A DNA stretch of 64,000 bases, taken from NCBI GenBank assembly GCA_024638845.1, contig JAHEJN010000005.1, positions 18,916 to 82,915 of the forward strand, written 5' to 3'. A program made the position numbers and the translations under genes. The notes beneath the pieces are model-generated. The model worked only from the letters and a program-made list of their open reading frames with translations. It was not told where the DNA came from and ran no database searches. Below are positions 39,248 through 50,172 of the stretch, one piece after another. The stretch's first letter is position 1. Every line of letters starts with the position of its first letter. This DNA comes from Acidimicrobiales bacterium. GTDB lineage: Bacteria; Actinomycetota; Acidimicrobiia; Acidimicrobiales; JAHEJN01.

Positions 39248-40666
39248 ATGGATCTGCTGTTCCACATACTCGATCAGTCGCAATGGGACCAGGCCCGAGC
39301 GGCCGGAGTGTACGAGCCCGAGTCGCTGACGGCCGAGGGCTTCATTCATCTCTCGACCGCCGACCAGGTGCCCGGAACGGCCAACCGCCGCTATGCCGGG
39401 GGGACCGATCTGGTCGTGCTCGCCATCGACGCCGACGCCGTGACCCCCGAGATCCGGTTCGAGGACCTCTACGATCACGGTGCCGAGTTCCCCCACCTGT
39501 ACGGCCCGCTCGCCACCTCCGCCGTCCACCACGTGGTGCCGCTCGAAGCCGGCGAGGAGGCCACGTTCACGTTCTCGTTCCCTCACGAGGGGGGCGACGT
39601 CGAGGCCCTGGCGACGGACTATCCGTCAGCCCGGAGCAGCTTCCTCGATGCAGCCGTCGGCGCCGGCGCAACCGTCGAGTCATTCGGTCACCCGCGCCGC
39701 GGCCTGAACGACGAGGAGCTCTTCGTCGACGTGGCCCGCCTGGGACCCGACGAGGCCGACGTCTGCGTGCTGGTGGTGGCGGCCACCCATGGGGTCGAGG
39801 GCTACGCCGGGTCCGCCCTCCAGACCCATTGGCTCACCGAGCACGCACAACAGCGGCCCGACAACGCGGCAGTGTTCCTCGTGCACGCCTTCAATCCCTT
39901 CGGCTTCTCCTGGGTACGACGGGTGAACGAGGACAACGTCGACCTCAACCGCAACTTCATCGACTGGGACGAACCCCTTCCGACCAATGCCGCGTACATG
40001 CAGATCGCATCCGCCCTCGTTCCCGCCGACTGGTCGACCGAGAGCCAGCAACGCTCGCTGGCCGATCTGCTCACCGTCGCCGGCGACTGGGGGCTCGAGC
40101 GCATGCAAACCGCCGTGAGCTCGGGCCAGTACGCCCATCCCACCGGCGTGTTCTACGGAGGCGACGGTCCCGTGTGGTCGCACCGATGGCTGCGGTCATG
40201 GGCGAGCGACCATCTGTCCGGAGCCCGTGACCTCGCCGTCCTCGATCTCCACACCGGCCTAGGGGCCTGGGGGGCTTGCCAGCTCATCGGCCACGACCGG
40301 GTGGGGACCGCCGGTCATGCCCGCGCCGGCGACTGGTGGGGTCCGGTCGTCGCCATGGGCGGCGAGAACAGCGTCTCCGCCTCGCTCACCGGCGACTGGC
40401 TCGGTGTCGTCCAGGAGCTGGCGGCGAGCGCCCGGACCACGCGTGTGGCGCTCGAGTTCGGCACCGTCGATGCCGTCACCGTGCTGCAGGCGCTGCGCGC
40501 CGACGCATGGCTGCACGCCCACGGCGACCCCCTCGGCGACGACGCGGCCGCGATCCGCGCCCAGGTTCGGGCGGCGTTCGCCGACGACGACCCCCGATGG
40601 ATTCGCTCGTGTTGGCCGCATTTCGCACGGGCCATGACGGCCACGTTCGCCAAGATCGGCCGCTGA
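39248..40666 (+). CDS. DUF952-DUF2817 fusion protein (M14-like peptidase/deacylase fold predicted)
   Basis: N-term: FHILDQSQWDQARAAGVYEPESLTAEGFIHLSTADQV (DUF952-like); C-term: VLVVAATHGVEGYAGSALQTHWL ... VDLNRNFIDW (DUF2817-like). Confidence 0.78.
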   Translation: MDLLFHILDQSQWDQARAAGVYEPESLTAEGFIHLSTADQVPGTANRRYAGGTDLVVLAIDADAVTPEIRFEDLYDHGAEFPHLYGPLATSAVHHVVPLEAGEEATFTFSFPHEGGDVEALATDYPSARSSFLDAAVGAGATVESFGHPRRGLNDEELFVDVARLGPDEADVCVLVVAATHGVEGYAGSALQTHWLTEHAQQRPDNAAVFLVHAFNPFGFSWVRRVNEDNVDLNRNFIDWDEPLPTNAAYMQIASALVPADWSTESQQRSLADLLTVAGDWGLERMQTAVSSGQYAHPTGVFYGGDGPVWSHRWLRSWASDHLSGARDLAVLDLHTGLGAWGACQLIGHDRVGTAGHARAGDWWGPVVAMGGENSVSASLTGDWLGVVQELAASARTTRVALEFGTVDAVTVLQALRADAWLHAHGDPLGDDAAAIRAQVRAAFADDDPRWIRSCWPHFARAMTATFAKIGR

Positions 40667-40736
40667 GGTCGCGCTCGGCCACCGGCCGCCACCACACGGC
40701 TGCGTCCGGATCCGCTGGAAATCCTCCGCGCCCTCC

Positions 40737-40742
40737 TACGCT
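40737..40742 (+). promoter_or_regulatory. Putative leaderless -10 box TACGCT, 6 nt before start codon
   Basis: TACGCT-tccggc-GTG(40749). Confidence 0.5.
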
Positions 40743-40748
40743 TCCGGC

Positions 40749-41678
40749 GTGTTCCAACGGATCGGATTCCAGGCGGCGCGAGGATTCATGATGGGGGCGG
40801 CCGACATCGTCCCCGGAGTTTCGGGCGGAACGATTGCGCTGCTCCTCGGCATCTACGACGATCTCGTGCACAACGTCAAGACCGGCGCGCGTGCGCTGGG
40901 TTCGGCGGCTCGCCTCGATCTCTCGGGCGCTGTCGAGCGCCTTCGTCGGGTCGACTGGCTGTTCATCGGTCCCCTCTTCGTCGGCCTCGGCGCAGCCGTG
41001 GCGGCGCTCTCGTCGGTCATCGAGACACTTCTGCACGACTATCCAGAAGAGATGGCCGGTCTGTTCAGCGGGCTGGTGCTGGCCTCGGTCTACGTCGCCA
41101 CCGGCATGGTGCGACCCTGGACGGCCCGTGCGGTCGGCCTGGGCATCGTCGTGGCCGTCGCGGTCTTCGCGGTCCTCGGGCTCCAGAACGGCCCCGTCGC
41201 CGATCCGACCACGTTTGCCTGGTTCGGTGCCGGCGCCGTGGCCATCTGCGCCATGATCCTCCCTGGCATCTCGGGCTCGTTCCTGTTGCTCATGCTGGGC
41301 ATGTACGCGCCGGTTCTCGCCGCAGTGAACGATCGCGAGATCGGCCACCTGGCCATCTTCTTCGTCGGACTCGTGGTCGGCCTTGCGCTCTTCTCGAACG
41401 TGCTCGGATACCTCCTCGACACGGCCAGAGATCTCACCATGGCCGCCCTCATCGGACTCATGGTGGGCTCGATGCGCGTGCTGTGGCCGTGGCCCAACGG
41501 CGTGGGCACCATCAGTGACAACCAGGCCGAGGTGGTCGACGGAAGCGGCCTCGACTGGCCCGCCGACGACGAGGTCGCCGTTCCGGCTCTGCTGGCGGTG
41601 CTGGCGTTCGGGATCGTGGTCGGCCTCACCCGTCTGGCGGCCCGTCGCGCCTCGGTTGCAGGACCGATCGCCAGCTGA
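40749..41678 (+). CDS. DUF368 (PopT-like) integral membrane protein, candidate polyprenyl-phosphate translocase
   Basis: GFMMGAADIVPGVSGGTIALLLGIYDDLV hallmark and internal repeat MILPGISGSFLLLMLGMYAPVLAAV. Confidence 0.9.
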   Translation: MFQRIGFQAARGFMMGAADIVPGVSGGTIALLLGIYDDLVHNVKTGARALGSAARLDLSGAVERLRRVDWLFIGPLFVGLGAAVAALSSVIETLLHDYPEEMAGLFSGLVLASVYVATGMVRPWTARAVGLGIVVAVAVFAVLGLQNGPVADPTTFAWFGAGAVAICAMILPGISGSFLLLMLGMYAPVLAAVNDREIGHLAIFFVGLVVGLALFSNVLGYLLDTARDLTMAALIGLMVGSMRVLWPWPNGVGTISDNQAEVVDGSGLDWPADDEVAVPALLAVLAFGIVVGLTRLAARRASVAGPIAS

Positions 41679-42327
41679 GCACACCGTTCGGTCTGCGCAC
41701 CAGGTCGTTGCGCCAGGCCCACCCACCGACGACGAGACCGCCGACGGCGACGTCGGCCTCCGATGCGGGCTCGGTTCGGCTCCGAGGCCCGGGCCACGGT
41801 CCGGTGCCGAAGCGATGGGCCCATGACCCAGACGTCGCGAGAGTGAGCTCGATCCTTTCGGCGCCCACCAGGATCTCCCCTTCGACGCGAGCAGGAACCA
41901 CGTGCCCGTCGTCGAGGCTCTCGACTTTCCCCGAGCGGTGCCACTCGACGTCGAGTCCCACGGGGCACCGGACGCCACGGCCCGAGCCGAAAACGTCGTC
42001 GACCTCGTCGATCTCCACGCCGAACGCCTCGAGGTCGACACTGAGATGCTCGCCGGGTTCGTTGATGCCGACCTCGGCCCACAGACCCGACGAGCGGATC
42101 TCGAGGTTGGGCCAACCCGGGAGCGGAACCTCGTCGTCGGTCACCAGCACCAGCGGCCGTCGGGTGCCGCACACCAGGGTCCACCACCACGCTCCGGCGC
42201 GGGTGAGGACCAGGCCCACCGCCAGGCCGACTACTCGGCTCGTGGGATCGACGGCTTCGAGCTCCCACGATTCGTAGGCTCCCGAGCGGAGATCGTCGGT
42301 CGGGAAGTGACGCCGGTCGGGATGCAC
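41626..42327 (-). CDS. Hypothetical protein (233 aa), convergent overlap with the DUF368 gene
   Basis: Coherent ORF (WELEAVDPTSRVVGLAVGLVLTRAGAWWWTLVCG...); fills the gap between two plus-strand genes. Confidence 0.65.
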   Translation of the reverse strand: MHPDRRHFPTDDLRSGAYESWELEAVDPTSRVVGLAVGLVLTRAGAWWWTLVCGTRRPLVLVTDDEVPLPGWPNLEIRSSGLWAEVGINEPGEHLSVDLEAFGVEIDEVDDVFGSGRGVRCPVGLDVEWHRSGKVESLDDGHVVPARVEGEILVGAERIELTLATSGSWAHRFGTGPWPGPRSRTEPASEADVAVGGLVVGGWAWRNDLVRRPNGVLSWRSVLQPRRDGPPDG

Positions 42328-42362
42328 GTGAACCAGCGTCGCACAGCCACGGTGAGCGGTCC

Positions 42363-42368
42363 TACGCT
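42363..42368 (+). promoter_or_regulatory. Putative leaderless -10 box TACGCT, 6 nt before start codon
   Basis: TACGCT-ggcgtg-ATG(42375). Confidence 0.5.
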
Positions 42369-42374
42369 GGCGTG

Positions 42375-42731
42375 ATGGACTCGTGGCCGTCGACGGAGTG
42401 GGTGCAGCGATGCGACGAGGCTCTCCGTCGTTCCGAGCTGACCGGCGACGGTCTCTGCGTCGAGCACATCATCGGCACCGACGACCGGGCGTTCCGGTAT
42501 CACGTGTCGGTCGACGCGTCGGGCGCCCACGCCGGCATCGGCTCGGCCGATGAGCCCACGGTCACCTTCTACCAGTCGCACGAGACGGCGCAAGCGATCC
42601 GGGCCGGTCGGCTCGGAGCCGGCGAGGCGGTGTTGCTCGGTCGGGTCGACGTACGGGGCGACGCTGCGGCCCTCGTCGCCCACCGTGCCACGCTGCGCGC
42701 CGTCGATGCGGTGATGGGTGCCATCGACTGA
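42375..42731 (+). CDS. SCP2 sterol-binding-like small protein
   Basis: VSVDASGAHAGIGSADEPTVTFYQSHETAQAIRAGRLGAGEAVLLGRVDVRGD. Confidence 0.72.
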   Translation: MDSWPSTEWVQRCDEALRRSELTGDGLCVEHIIGTDDRAFRYHVSVDASGAHAGIGSADEPTVTFYQSHETAQAIRAGRLGAGEAVLLGRVDVRGDAAALVAHRATLRAVDAVMGAID

Positions 42732-43636
42732 TGCCCGAGCTTCCCGACGTGGTCGTGTATCTGGAGGCGCTCGAACCCCGCGTGATCGGCCACGTCATCG
42801 AGAAGATCGACGTCCGCGGCATCTCGGTCCTCAAGACCTACGACCCGCCGATCGACGAGGTCGTCGGAAACGAGGTCGTGACGCTGCGGCGGCTGGGCAA
42901 ACGACTCGTCTTCGAGCTCACCGACGATCTGTTCCTGGTCATCCACCTCATGGTCGGCGGTCGGCTCAAGTGGGCCGATGGCGGCGCCAAGGTGCCGGGG
43001 AAGGTCGGCCTGGCCGGCATCCACTTCGCCAATGGATCGCTGATCCTCACCGAGGCGTCGAAGAAGAAACGGGCGGCGCTGTGGCTGCACCGCGGCGAGG
43101 AGGCGATGCTGGCCGAACACGACCGAGATGGCGCCGAGCCCCTCGAGGTCGACCGCGACACCTTCGTGGCCCGACTCACCGAGCGGAACCGCACGCTCAA
43201 GCGAGCGCTGACCGACCCGCGCGTGTTCAGCGGCATCGGCAATGCCTACTCCGACGAGATCCTGCTGCACGCCGGCCTGTCACCGGTACGACGCACCGAT
43301 CAGCTCGACGCCAACGAGCTCACCCGGCTGTTCGACGCCACCACCCAGACCCTCGGCCTCTGGCTCGATCGCCTGCGAACCGAGGTGGGAGACGGATGGC
43401 CGACCAAGGTCACCGCCTTCCGGCCCGAGATGGTCGTCCACGGTAAGTATCGCCAGCCATGTTCGGTGTGCGGCACCGAGGTTCAACGCATCCGGTACGC
43501 CGAGAACGAGGTGAACTACTGCCCCAGTTGCCAGACCGGGGGCAAGGTGCTCGCCGATCGCTCACTGTCGCGTCTGTTGAAGGACGACTGGCCCCGAACC
43601 CTCGAGGATCTCGAAGAGGTCCGTCCGACCGAGTGA
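42731..43636 (+). CDS. Fpg/Nei-family DNA glycosylase
   Basis: MPELPDVVVYLEAL N-terminus, DPRVFSGIGNAYSDEILLHAGLSP H2TH, CSVCGTEVQRIRYAENEVNYCPSCQ zinc finger. Confidence 0.92.
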   Translation: MPELPDVVVYLEALEPRVIGHVIEKIDVRGISVLKTYDPPIDEVVGNEVVTLRRLGKRLVFELTDDLFLVIHLMVGGRLKWADGGAKVPGKVGLAGIHFANGSLILTEASKKKRAALWLHRGEEAMLAEHDRDGAEPLEVDRDTFVARLTERNRTLKRALTDPRVFSGIGNAYSDEILLHAGLSPVRRTDQLDANELTRLFDATTQTLGLWLDRLRTEVGDGWPTKVTAFRPEMVVHGKYRQPCSVCGTEVQRIRYAENEVNYCPSCQTGGKVLADRSLSRLLKDDWPRTLEDLEEVRPTE

Positions 43637-43651
43637 CGGCCGAGGAGCGCC

Positions 43652-44641
43652 TCAGAGCAGACCGAGCTCACGCACCGTGTCGCGCTCACCGACCAGCTCG
43701 GCCGCCGACGCATCGATCTTGCCCCGACTGAAGTCGTCGATGTCGAGACCCTGCACGATCGAGTACGAGCCGTCGGCACAGGTGACCGGGAACGACGAGA
43801 TGAGCCCTTCGGCCACGCCGTAGCTGCCGTCGGACGGGATGGCCATGCTCACCCAGTCGCCCTCGGGCGTGCCGAGAGCCCAGTCGTGCATGTGGTCGAC
43901 CGCCGCGTTGGCGGCCGAAGCCGCCGAGGAAGCCCCTCGCGCCTCGATGATGGCCGCGCCGCGCTTTTGCACGGTGGGAATGAAGGTGTGCTCGATCCAG
44001 TCGTGGTCGTCGATGGCATCGGCGGCATTGCGGCCATGGACCTGGGCATGGAAGACGTCGGGGTACTGGGTCGCCGAGTGGTTGCCCCAGATGGTCATGG
44101 TGGTGACGTCGTTCACCGTCGCGCCGACCTTGTGCGCCACCTGGGCGATCGCCCGGTTGTGATCGAGCCGGGTCATCGCCGTGAACTGACCCGGATCGAG
44201 ATCGGGAGCCGCCGACTGGGCGATCAGCGCATTGGTGTTGGCCGGGTTACCGACCACCAGCACTCTGACCGCCGGGCTCGCACTGTCGTTGAGGGCCTTG
44301 CCCTGGGGGCCGAAGATGCCACCATTGGCCTCGAGCAGATCGGCTCGCTCCATGCCCTGCTTGCGCGGCATGGCCCCGACGAGCAGTGCGTAGTCGCTGT
44401 CGCCGAAGGCGACGTCGGCGTCGTCGGTCTTCACCACGCCGTCGAGGAGGGGAAAGGCACAGTCGTCGAGCTCCATGTGTACACCGTCGAGGGCACCCAG
44501 GGCCGGGGTGATCTCGAGCAGCTGCAGGATCACGGGCTGGTCCTCGCCGAGCATCTGGCCACTGGCGATGCGGAACAGCAACGCGTAGCCGATCTGACCG
44601 GCCGCGCCGGTGACGGTGACTCGTACGGGTGACTTGCTCAC
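43652..44641 (-). CDS. mdh: Malate dehydrogenase
   Basis: [59 protein letters not shown] start at 44641 likely. Confidence 0.95.
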   Translation of the reverse strand: MSKSPVRVTVTGAAGQIGYALLFRIASGQMLGEDQPVILQLLEITPALGALDGVHMELDDCAFPLLDGVVKTDDADVAFGDSDYALLVGAMPRKQGMERADLLEANGGIFGPQGKALNDSASPAVRVLVVGNPANTNALIAQSAAPDLDPGQFTAMTRLDHNRAIAQVAHKVGATVNDVTTMTIWGNHSATQYPDVFHAQVHGRNAADAIDDHDWIEHTFIPTVQKRGAAIIEARGASSAASAANAAVDHMHDWALGTPEGDWVSMAIPSDGSYGVAEGLISSFPVTCADGSYSIVQGLDIDDFSRGKIDASAAELVGERDTVRELGLL

Positions 44642-44719
44642 GGTGGTTCTCCTGGTCGACACGACGTCGACGTGAGGCTACTCACCCTCACAGGTCGGCG
44701 AGAAGTCGCGGCCGAGTGA

Positions 44720-45370
44720 TCACGCCCCGCACGCGTCGAGAGCGATCTCGATACCGGCGGTCATCTGGGTCGTGTCCCGATCGAACAGGACGAAGTCGGT
44801 GAACGGCACGCTGGTGGCGAGCGAGTTCCAGGTGCATTGGCAGAAGTCGGCCTGCGATTCGCCCGCGTTGTCGATGCAGGCCTCCATGAAGTTCGTTTCG
44901 ACCTCTTCGGTGTAACCGGCGAGCCACTCGTCGCTCTCGATGTCGAGGAGCTCGGGGGCCACGTCGGCCGCCGGCCCGACTCCGCAGTACTGCGAGACGA
45001 TGTCGTCGTACTGCCCGCCGCAGCTTCCACCGAAGGCTTCGTACTCGCTGTCGAATGGCGAGTCGGCGTACAGCGCGTCGCAAGCGTCCATGTCGCCGGC
45101 GGCGCAGTCGTCGTAGAGACCGTCGAGGTAAGGGTCGGAGCCGTAGGTGCCGACCGCAGGGATGTCGCCGACCCCCTCGCCGAGCCCGGGGGTCGCCTCC
45201 GGAGTGGCTGAGGGCTCGGGCGTCGGCTCCTGCGTGGGTTCCACCGCCGGTTCGGTCGGCCCGGGAGTCGGTTCGGCGACGCTGACCTCGACGCCGACCT
45301 CGCCGCCGCACGAGGCCGCGATCATCACCGCAACAATCGCCACGACCACCACTCGCCCCACGGCGACCAC
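44720..45370 (-). CDS. Putative secreted lipoprotein with PTE-rich linker and Cys-containing C-terminal domain
   Basis: Signal/lipobox VMIAASCGG, linker TEPAVEPTQEPTPEPSATPEATPG, C-terminal domain with several Cys. Confidence 0.72.
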   Translation of the reverse strand: MVAVGRVVVVAIVAVMIAASCGGEVGVEVSVAEPTPGPTEPAVEPTQEPTPEPSATPEATPGLGEGVGDIPAVGTYGSDPYLDGLYDDCAAGDMDACDALYADSPFDSEYEAFGGSCGGQYDDIVSQYCGVGPAADVAPELLDIESDEWLAGYTEEVETNFMEACIDNAGESQADFCQCTWNSLATSVPFTDFVLFDRDTTQMTAGIEIALDACGA

Positions 45371-45501
45371 CTCCCGTGGCCACGAGTCTACGAAGGTGTC
45401 GACGGCGAACCGGGTACCTCGTCGCTCGGCAGGGAGCCGCCGCTCGCTAACCTCACAGCGCGAAGCCGAACCGACGATGCGTGAGGCCCAACGGAAGCGA
45501 C

Positions 45502-47736
45502 ATGACTGACACGACCCCCAAGATCATCTACACCAAGACCGACGAAGCACCCGCGCTCGCCACCGCGTCGCTCCTACCCATCATCGAGGTGTTCGCGTCG
45601 GCGGCCGACGTCGTCGTCGAAACCCGCGACATCTCGTTGGCCCGGCGCATCCTCGCCAACCTCGCCGACTGGTTGCCCGAACACCAGCGCGCCAACGACG
45701 ATCTCGCCGAGCTGGGCGAGCTCGCCACCCGGCCCGAGGCCAACATCATCAAGCTGCCGAACATCTCGGCGTCGGTGCCCCAGCTCAAGGCGGCGGTGAC
45801 CGAGCTCCAGGAGAAGGGGTTTGCGCTCCCCGACTACCCCGACGAGCCCGAGACCGACGACGAGCGGGCCGTCCGCCGGCAGTACGACCGCGTGAAGGGC
45901 AGCGCCGTGAATCCGGTGCTCCGCGAGGGCAACTCCGACCGCCGGGCACCGAGGGCCGTGAAGGAGTACGCGCGCAAGTACCCGCATCCGATGGGCGCCT
46001 GGTCCGCCGGCTCCCTCACCCACGTGGCCACCATGAGTCATGGCGACTTCGCCCACAACGAGCAGTCGGTCACGGTCGATGCGGGCACCACCGTCGCGGT
46101 CAACCACGTCGCCATCGACGGAACCGTGACCCCGCTGCGCGACCCGATCGCGCTCGAGGCCGGCGAGATCATCGACGCCACGGTGATGGAGAAGCAGGCG
46201 TTGGTCGACTTCCTGGCCGAGCAGATCGACGATGCCGCCGCCAAGGGCGTGCTGTTCTCCGTGCACCTCAAAGCCACGATGATGAAGGTGTCCGATCCGC
46301 TGATATTCGGTCACGTCGTGAAGACCTTCTTCGCCGACGTATTCGCCGACCATGCCGCCGAGCTCGACTCGGTCGACGCCGACCCCAACAACGGCCTGGC
46401 GAGCGTCCTCGCGTCGATCGCCGACCTGCCGGCCGACCAAGCCGACGCGATTCGTGCCGACATCGAGGCCACCTATGCTCGCCGACCCGGTGTGGCGATG
46501 GTCAACTCCGACAAGGGAATCAGCAACCTGCACGTGCCCAGCGACGTGATCGTCGATGCGTCGATGCCGGCCATGATCCGCTCGTCGGGGAAGATGTGGA
46601 ACGCAGCCGGCGAGCTCCAGGACGCCAAGGCGGTCATCCCCGACAGCAGCTACGCCGGGATCTACCAGGTGGTGATCGACGACTGCCGAGCCCACGGCGC
46701 CTACGACCCGGTGACGATGGGATCGGTGTCCAATGTCGGCCTGATGGCCCAGAAGGCCGAGGAGTACGGCAGTCACGACAAGACCTTCGAGATCGCGACG
46801 GCAGGTGTCGTGCAGCTCGTCGACGCCGACGGCGGTGTGCTCACCGAGCACACGGTCGCGCCAGGCGATATCTGGCGTGCGAACCAGGTCAAGGACAGTG
46901 CCGTACGCGATTGGGTGAAACTCGCGGTCACCCGCGCCCGCGCCACCGGTGCGCCGGCGGTGTTCTGGCTCGACGCCGCCCGCGCCCACGACGCCCAGCT
47001 GATCGCGAAAGTGCGGCGATACCTCGGCGATCACGACACCGACGGCCTCACCATCGAGATCATGTCGCCCATCGATGCCACCCGGTACTCCGTCGATCGC
47101 ATCCGCGAGGGCCTCGACACGATCTCGGTCACCGGCAACGTCTTGCGCGACTACAACACCGACCTGTTCCCCATCCTCGAGGTGGGCACCAGCGCCAAGA
47201 TGCTCTCCATCGTGCCGCTGATGAACGGCGGAGGGCTGTTCGAGACCGGCGCCGGAGGCTCGGCTCCGAAACACGTGCAGCAATTCCTCGCCGAGAACCA
47301 CCTGCGGTGGGATTCACTCGGTGAGTTCCTCGCCCTGGCGGTGTCACTCGAGCACCTGGCCGAGGCCACGGGGAACCACAGGGCCGCCGTGGTGGCCGAC
47401 GCGCTCGACGTCGCCACCGAACGGTTGCTCGACGAGGGCAAGTCACCGTCGCGCGAGGTCAACGAGCTCGACAACAGGGGAAGCCACTTCTACCTCGCCC
47501 TGTTCTGGGCGACGGAACTCACGGCGCAGTCCGACGACGCCGAGCTGGCATCGCAGTTCGGTCCGCTGGCGGCGCTCCTGGCCGACAACGAGACGGTCAT
47601 CGTCGACGAGCTCAACGCCGTCCAGGGCCACCCGGTCGACATCGGCGGCTACTACCAGCCCGACCCGGCGCTGGTCACAGCAGCCATGCGTCCCAGCGTC
47701 ACGTTCAACCGTGTCCTTTCCGCTCTCGACCGCTGA
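45502..47736 (+). CDS. icd: NADP-dependent isocitrate dehydrogenase, monomeric type
   Basis: [79 protein letters not shown]. Confidence 0.96.
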   Translation: MTDTTPKIIYTKTDEAPALATASLLPIIEVFASAADVVVETRDISLARRILANLADWLPEHQRANDDLAELGELATRPEANIIKLPNISASVPQLKAAVTELQEKGFALPDYPDEPETDDERAVRRQYDRVKGSAVNPVLREGNSDRRAPRAVKEYARKYPHPMGAWSAGSLTHVATMSHGDFAHNEQSVTVDAGTTVAVNHVAIDGTVTPLRDPIALEAGEIIDATVMEKQALVDFLAEQIDDAAAKGVLFSVHLKATMMKVSDPLIFGHVVKTFFADVFADHAAELDSVDADPNNGLASVLASIADLPADQADAIRADIEATYARRPGVAMVNSDKGISNLHVPSDVIVDASMPAMIRSSGKMWNAAGELQDAKAVIPDSSYAGIYQVVIDDCRAHGAYDPVTMGSVSNVGLMAQKAEEYGSHDKTFEIATAGVVQLVDADGGVLTEHTVAPGDIWRANQVKDSAVRDWVKLAVTRARATGAPAVFWLDAARAHDAQLIAKVRRYLGDHDTDGLTIEIMSPIDATRYSVDRIREGLDTISVTGNVLRDYNTDLFPILEVGTSAKMLSIVPLMNGGGLFETGAGGSAPKHVQQFLAENHLRWDSLGEFLALAVSLEHLAEATGNHRAAVVADALDVATERLLDEGKSPSREVNELDNRGSHFYLALFWATELTAQSDDAELASQFGPLAALLADNETVIVDELNAVQGHPVDIGGYYQPDPALVTAAMRPSVTFNRVLSALDR

Positions 47737-47762
47737 TCACCGAGCCGTCGGTCGACACGCGA

Positions 47763-48623
47763 TCAATCGGCGGTCGTGGCTTCGGCCGCAGCCACGGTGT
47801 TGGCCATGAGCATGGCCCGGGTCATGGGCCCCACCCCGCCGATGCGGGGTGAGAGCCAGCCCGCGACATCGGCGACCTCATCGGCCACGTCGCTCACCAG
47901 CTTGGCGCCCTCGAAGCTGACGCCCGCGGCGACCACCGCCGCTCCCGGCTTCACCATGTCAGCGGTGATCAATCGGGGCGATCCTGCCGCCGCCACGAGG
48001 ACGTCGGCTTGGCGGGTGTAGACGCCGATGTCGCCCACGCCGGTGTGGACCACGGTGACGGCGGCGTTGGCATTGCGCAGCTTGAGGGTGAGCAGATTGG
48101 CGAGCGGTCGACCGATGGTGAGCCCGCGCCCCACGATCACCACATGACGGCCCGGTATCTCCACGCCGAATCGCTCCAGCAGGAGCTGGATTCCCGCCGG
48201 CGTGCACGCGAGAGGAGCGTCGACTCCCTGCACGAGCTTGCCGAGGTTGACCGGGTGGAGCCCGTCGGCGTCCTTGGCCGGATCGACCCGGAGGAGTGCC
48301 GCTTCGTAGTCGAGACCCGGAGGAAACGGGTACTGGATGATGTACGCGTGGATGGCGGGATCGGAGTTGAGATCGTCGACGACGGCGTCGATCTCGGACT
48401 GCGGGGTGTCGGCCGGCAGCTTCGTCTCGCGTGAGTGCATGCCGAGCTCGGTGCTGTCGCGGTGCTTCATGGCGACGTAGTTGGCCGACGGCCCGTCATC
48501 GCCGACCAGAACCGTGCCCAACCCCGGGACGATGTCCCGGTCGGCCAACGCGCGTATGCGCTCGCGAAGTTCGGCCTTGATCTCCGAGGCCAGGAGCTCG
48601 CCGTCGAGGGTGATGGCTGTCAT
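47763..48623 (-). CDS. folD: Bifunctional methylenetetrahydrofolate dehydrogenase/cyclohydrolase
   Basis: [55 protein letters not shown]. Confidence 0.95.
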   Translation of the reverse strand: MTAITLDGELLASEIKAELRERIRALADRDIVPGLGTVLVGDDGPSANYVAMKHRDSTELGMHSRETKLPADTPQSEIDAVVDDLNSDPAIHAYIIQYPFPPGLDYEAALLRVDPAKDADGLHPVNLGKLVQGVDAPLACTPAGIQLLLERFGVEIPGRHVVIVGRGLTIGRPLANLLTLKLRNANAAVTVVHTGVGDIGVYTRQADVLVAAAGSPRLITADMVKPGAAVVAAGVSFEGAKLVSDVADEVADVAGWLSPRIGGVGPMTRAMLMANTVAAAEATTAD

Positions 48624-48642
48624 GGGGAACGGTCCTCTCGGG

Positions 48643-50172
48643 TCAGTGGCGGAAGTGCCGCTCGGCCGTGAAGACCATGGCCATGTTCGCCTCGTTGGCC
48701 GCAACGATCACCTCGTCGTCGCGAATCGAGCCACCGGGCTGGATCACCGCGGTGCATCCGGCGTCGATCGCCGCTTCGAGCCCATCGCTGAACGGGAAGA
48801 ACGCGTCGCTGGCACAGACTCCGCCGGCGGCGCGTCCGTCGGCCTTCTCGGCGGCGATGCGTCCGGCGTCGCGACGGTTCTGCTGACCGGCCCCGATCCC
48901 GACCGCCTGGCGATCCTTGGCCAACACGATCGTGTTCGACATCACGCGGGCCACGACCCGCCACGCGAAGTCGAGATCGGCCCACTCGGCGTCGGTCGGC
49001 TCACGCTCGGTGGCGACCGTCCACTCGTCGCGCCCGGCGATGATGCGGTCGGCCGTCTGCACGAGGAGACCACCCGAGATCGACCGCATGTCGAGAACCT
49101 CCGACGGTGGTGGGTCGGCCTCGATCACGCGGAGGTTCTTCTTCGCCTGCAGCGCCTCGAGGGCGTCGGCTTCGTACTCGGGGGCGACAATGACCTCGGT
49201 GAAGCGGCCGGCCATGGCCGCGACCATCGCGGCGGTGACCGGACGGTTCGTGGCGATGATCCCACCGAAGGCCGAGACCGGGTCGCATGCGTCGGCGCGC
49301 CGATAGGCCTCGGCCACGGTGGCGGCGACCGCGAGGCCGCAGGGGTTGGCGTGCTTGATCACCGCCACTGTGGGGTCGCCGCTGATCGACCAGGCGAGGC
49401 GCCACGCGGCCTCGGTGTCGTAGAGGTTGAGGTACGAGAGCTGTTTGCCGTTGTGCTGCACCGCCGTGTCCCACCATCCGCCACCGCTGGTCAGCCGGTA
49501 GCGCGCACCGACCTGGTGAGGGTTCTCCCCGTAGCGCAGATCCTGGACTCGGTCGAGGGTGAGATGCAGGGAGTCGGGAAGCGGATCGTCGGAGTCGGTG
49601 GTCTCGTCGGTGTCGTCGAGCCAGGCGACGATGGCCGCGTCGTAGGCAGCAGTGTGGGCGAACGCAGCGCGCGCCAGGCGGCGTCGGGTGGCCGCGCTCA
49701 GCCCACCGCCGGTGCGGAGCTCGTCGAGCACGGCGTCGTAGTCGTCGGGAGTGGTGAGAATGCCCACGGAATCGTGGTTCTTGGCGGCTGCACGCACCAT
49801 GGTGGGACCACCGATGTCGATCATCTCGATCGACGGCTCGGCGTCGAACGGATACAGGTTCGACACGACCAGGTCGATGGGCGCGATACCGCGCTCGGCA
49901 AGGGTCTCCAGGTGTTGGGGCTTGGACCGATCGGCGAGGATGCCGCCGTGAATGCCGGGATGCAGGGTCTTGACCCGGCCATCGAGCATCTCGGGCGCCT
50001 GGGTGACCTCGGCGACCTCGAGTACGGGCAGGCCGGCATCGACGAGGACGCGAAACGTGCCTCCGCTCGACACGAGCTCCCAGCCGAGGTCGACCAGGCC
50101 GGCGGCCAGGTCGACGACGCCGGACTTGTCGAACACCGAGAGGAGGGCGCGGGGGGACGGATCGGTGGTCAC
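48643..50172 (-). CDS. purH: Bifunctional AICAR formyltransferase/IMP cyclohydrolase
   Basis: [83 protein letters not shown] start at 50172. Confidence 0.95.
   Translation of the reverse strand: MTTDPSPRALLSVFDKSGVVDLAAGLVDLGWELVSSGGTFRVLVDAGLPVLEVAEVTQAPEMLDGRVKTLHPGIHGGILADRSKPQHLETLAERGIAPIDLVVSNLYPFDAEPSIEMIDIGGPTMVRAAAKNHDSVGILTTPDDYDAVLDELRTGGGLSAATRRRLARAAFAHTAAYDAAIVAWLDDTDETTDSDDPLPDSLHLTLDRVQDLRYGENPHQVGARYRLTSGGGWWDTAVQHNGKQLSYLNLYDTEAAWRLAWSISGDPTVAVIKHANPCGLAVAATVAEAYRRADACDPVSAFGGIIATNRPVTAAMVAAMAGRFTEVIVAPEYEADALEALQAKKNLRVIEADPPPSEVLDMRSISGGLLVQTADRIIAGRDEWTVATEREPTDAEWADLDFAWRVVARVMSNTIVLAKDRQAVGIGAGQQNRRDAGRIAAEKADGRAAGGVCASDAFFPFSDGLEAAIDAGCTAVIQPGGSIRDDEVIVAANEANMAMVFTAERHFRH

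Noticed and set aside
42731-43636. N-terminus PELPDV instead of PELPEV in the Fpg/Nei protein as a possible inactive variant
   Set aside because: Catalytic Pro and the first Glu, the H2TH region and the zinc finger are retained; the E-to-D change lies outside the catalytic pair.
45574-47301. 575-aa minus-strand ORF opposite monomeric icd
   Set aside because: Antisense shadow of a well-conserved enzyme.
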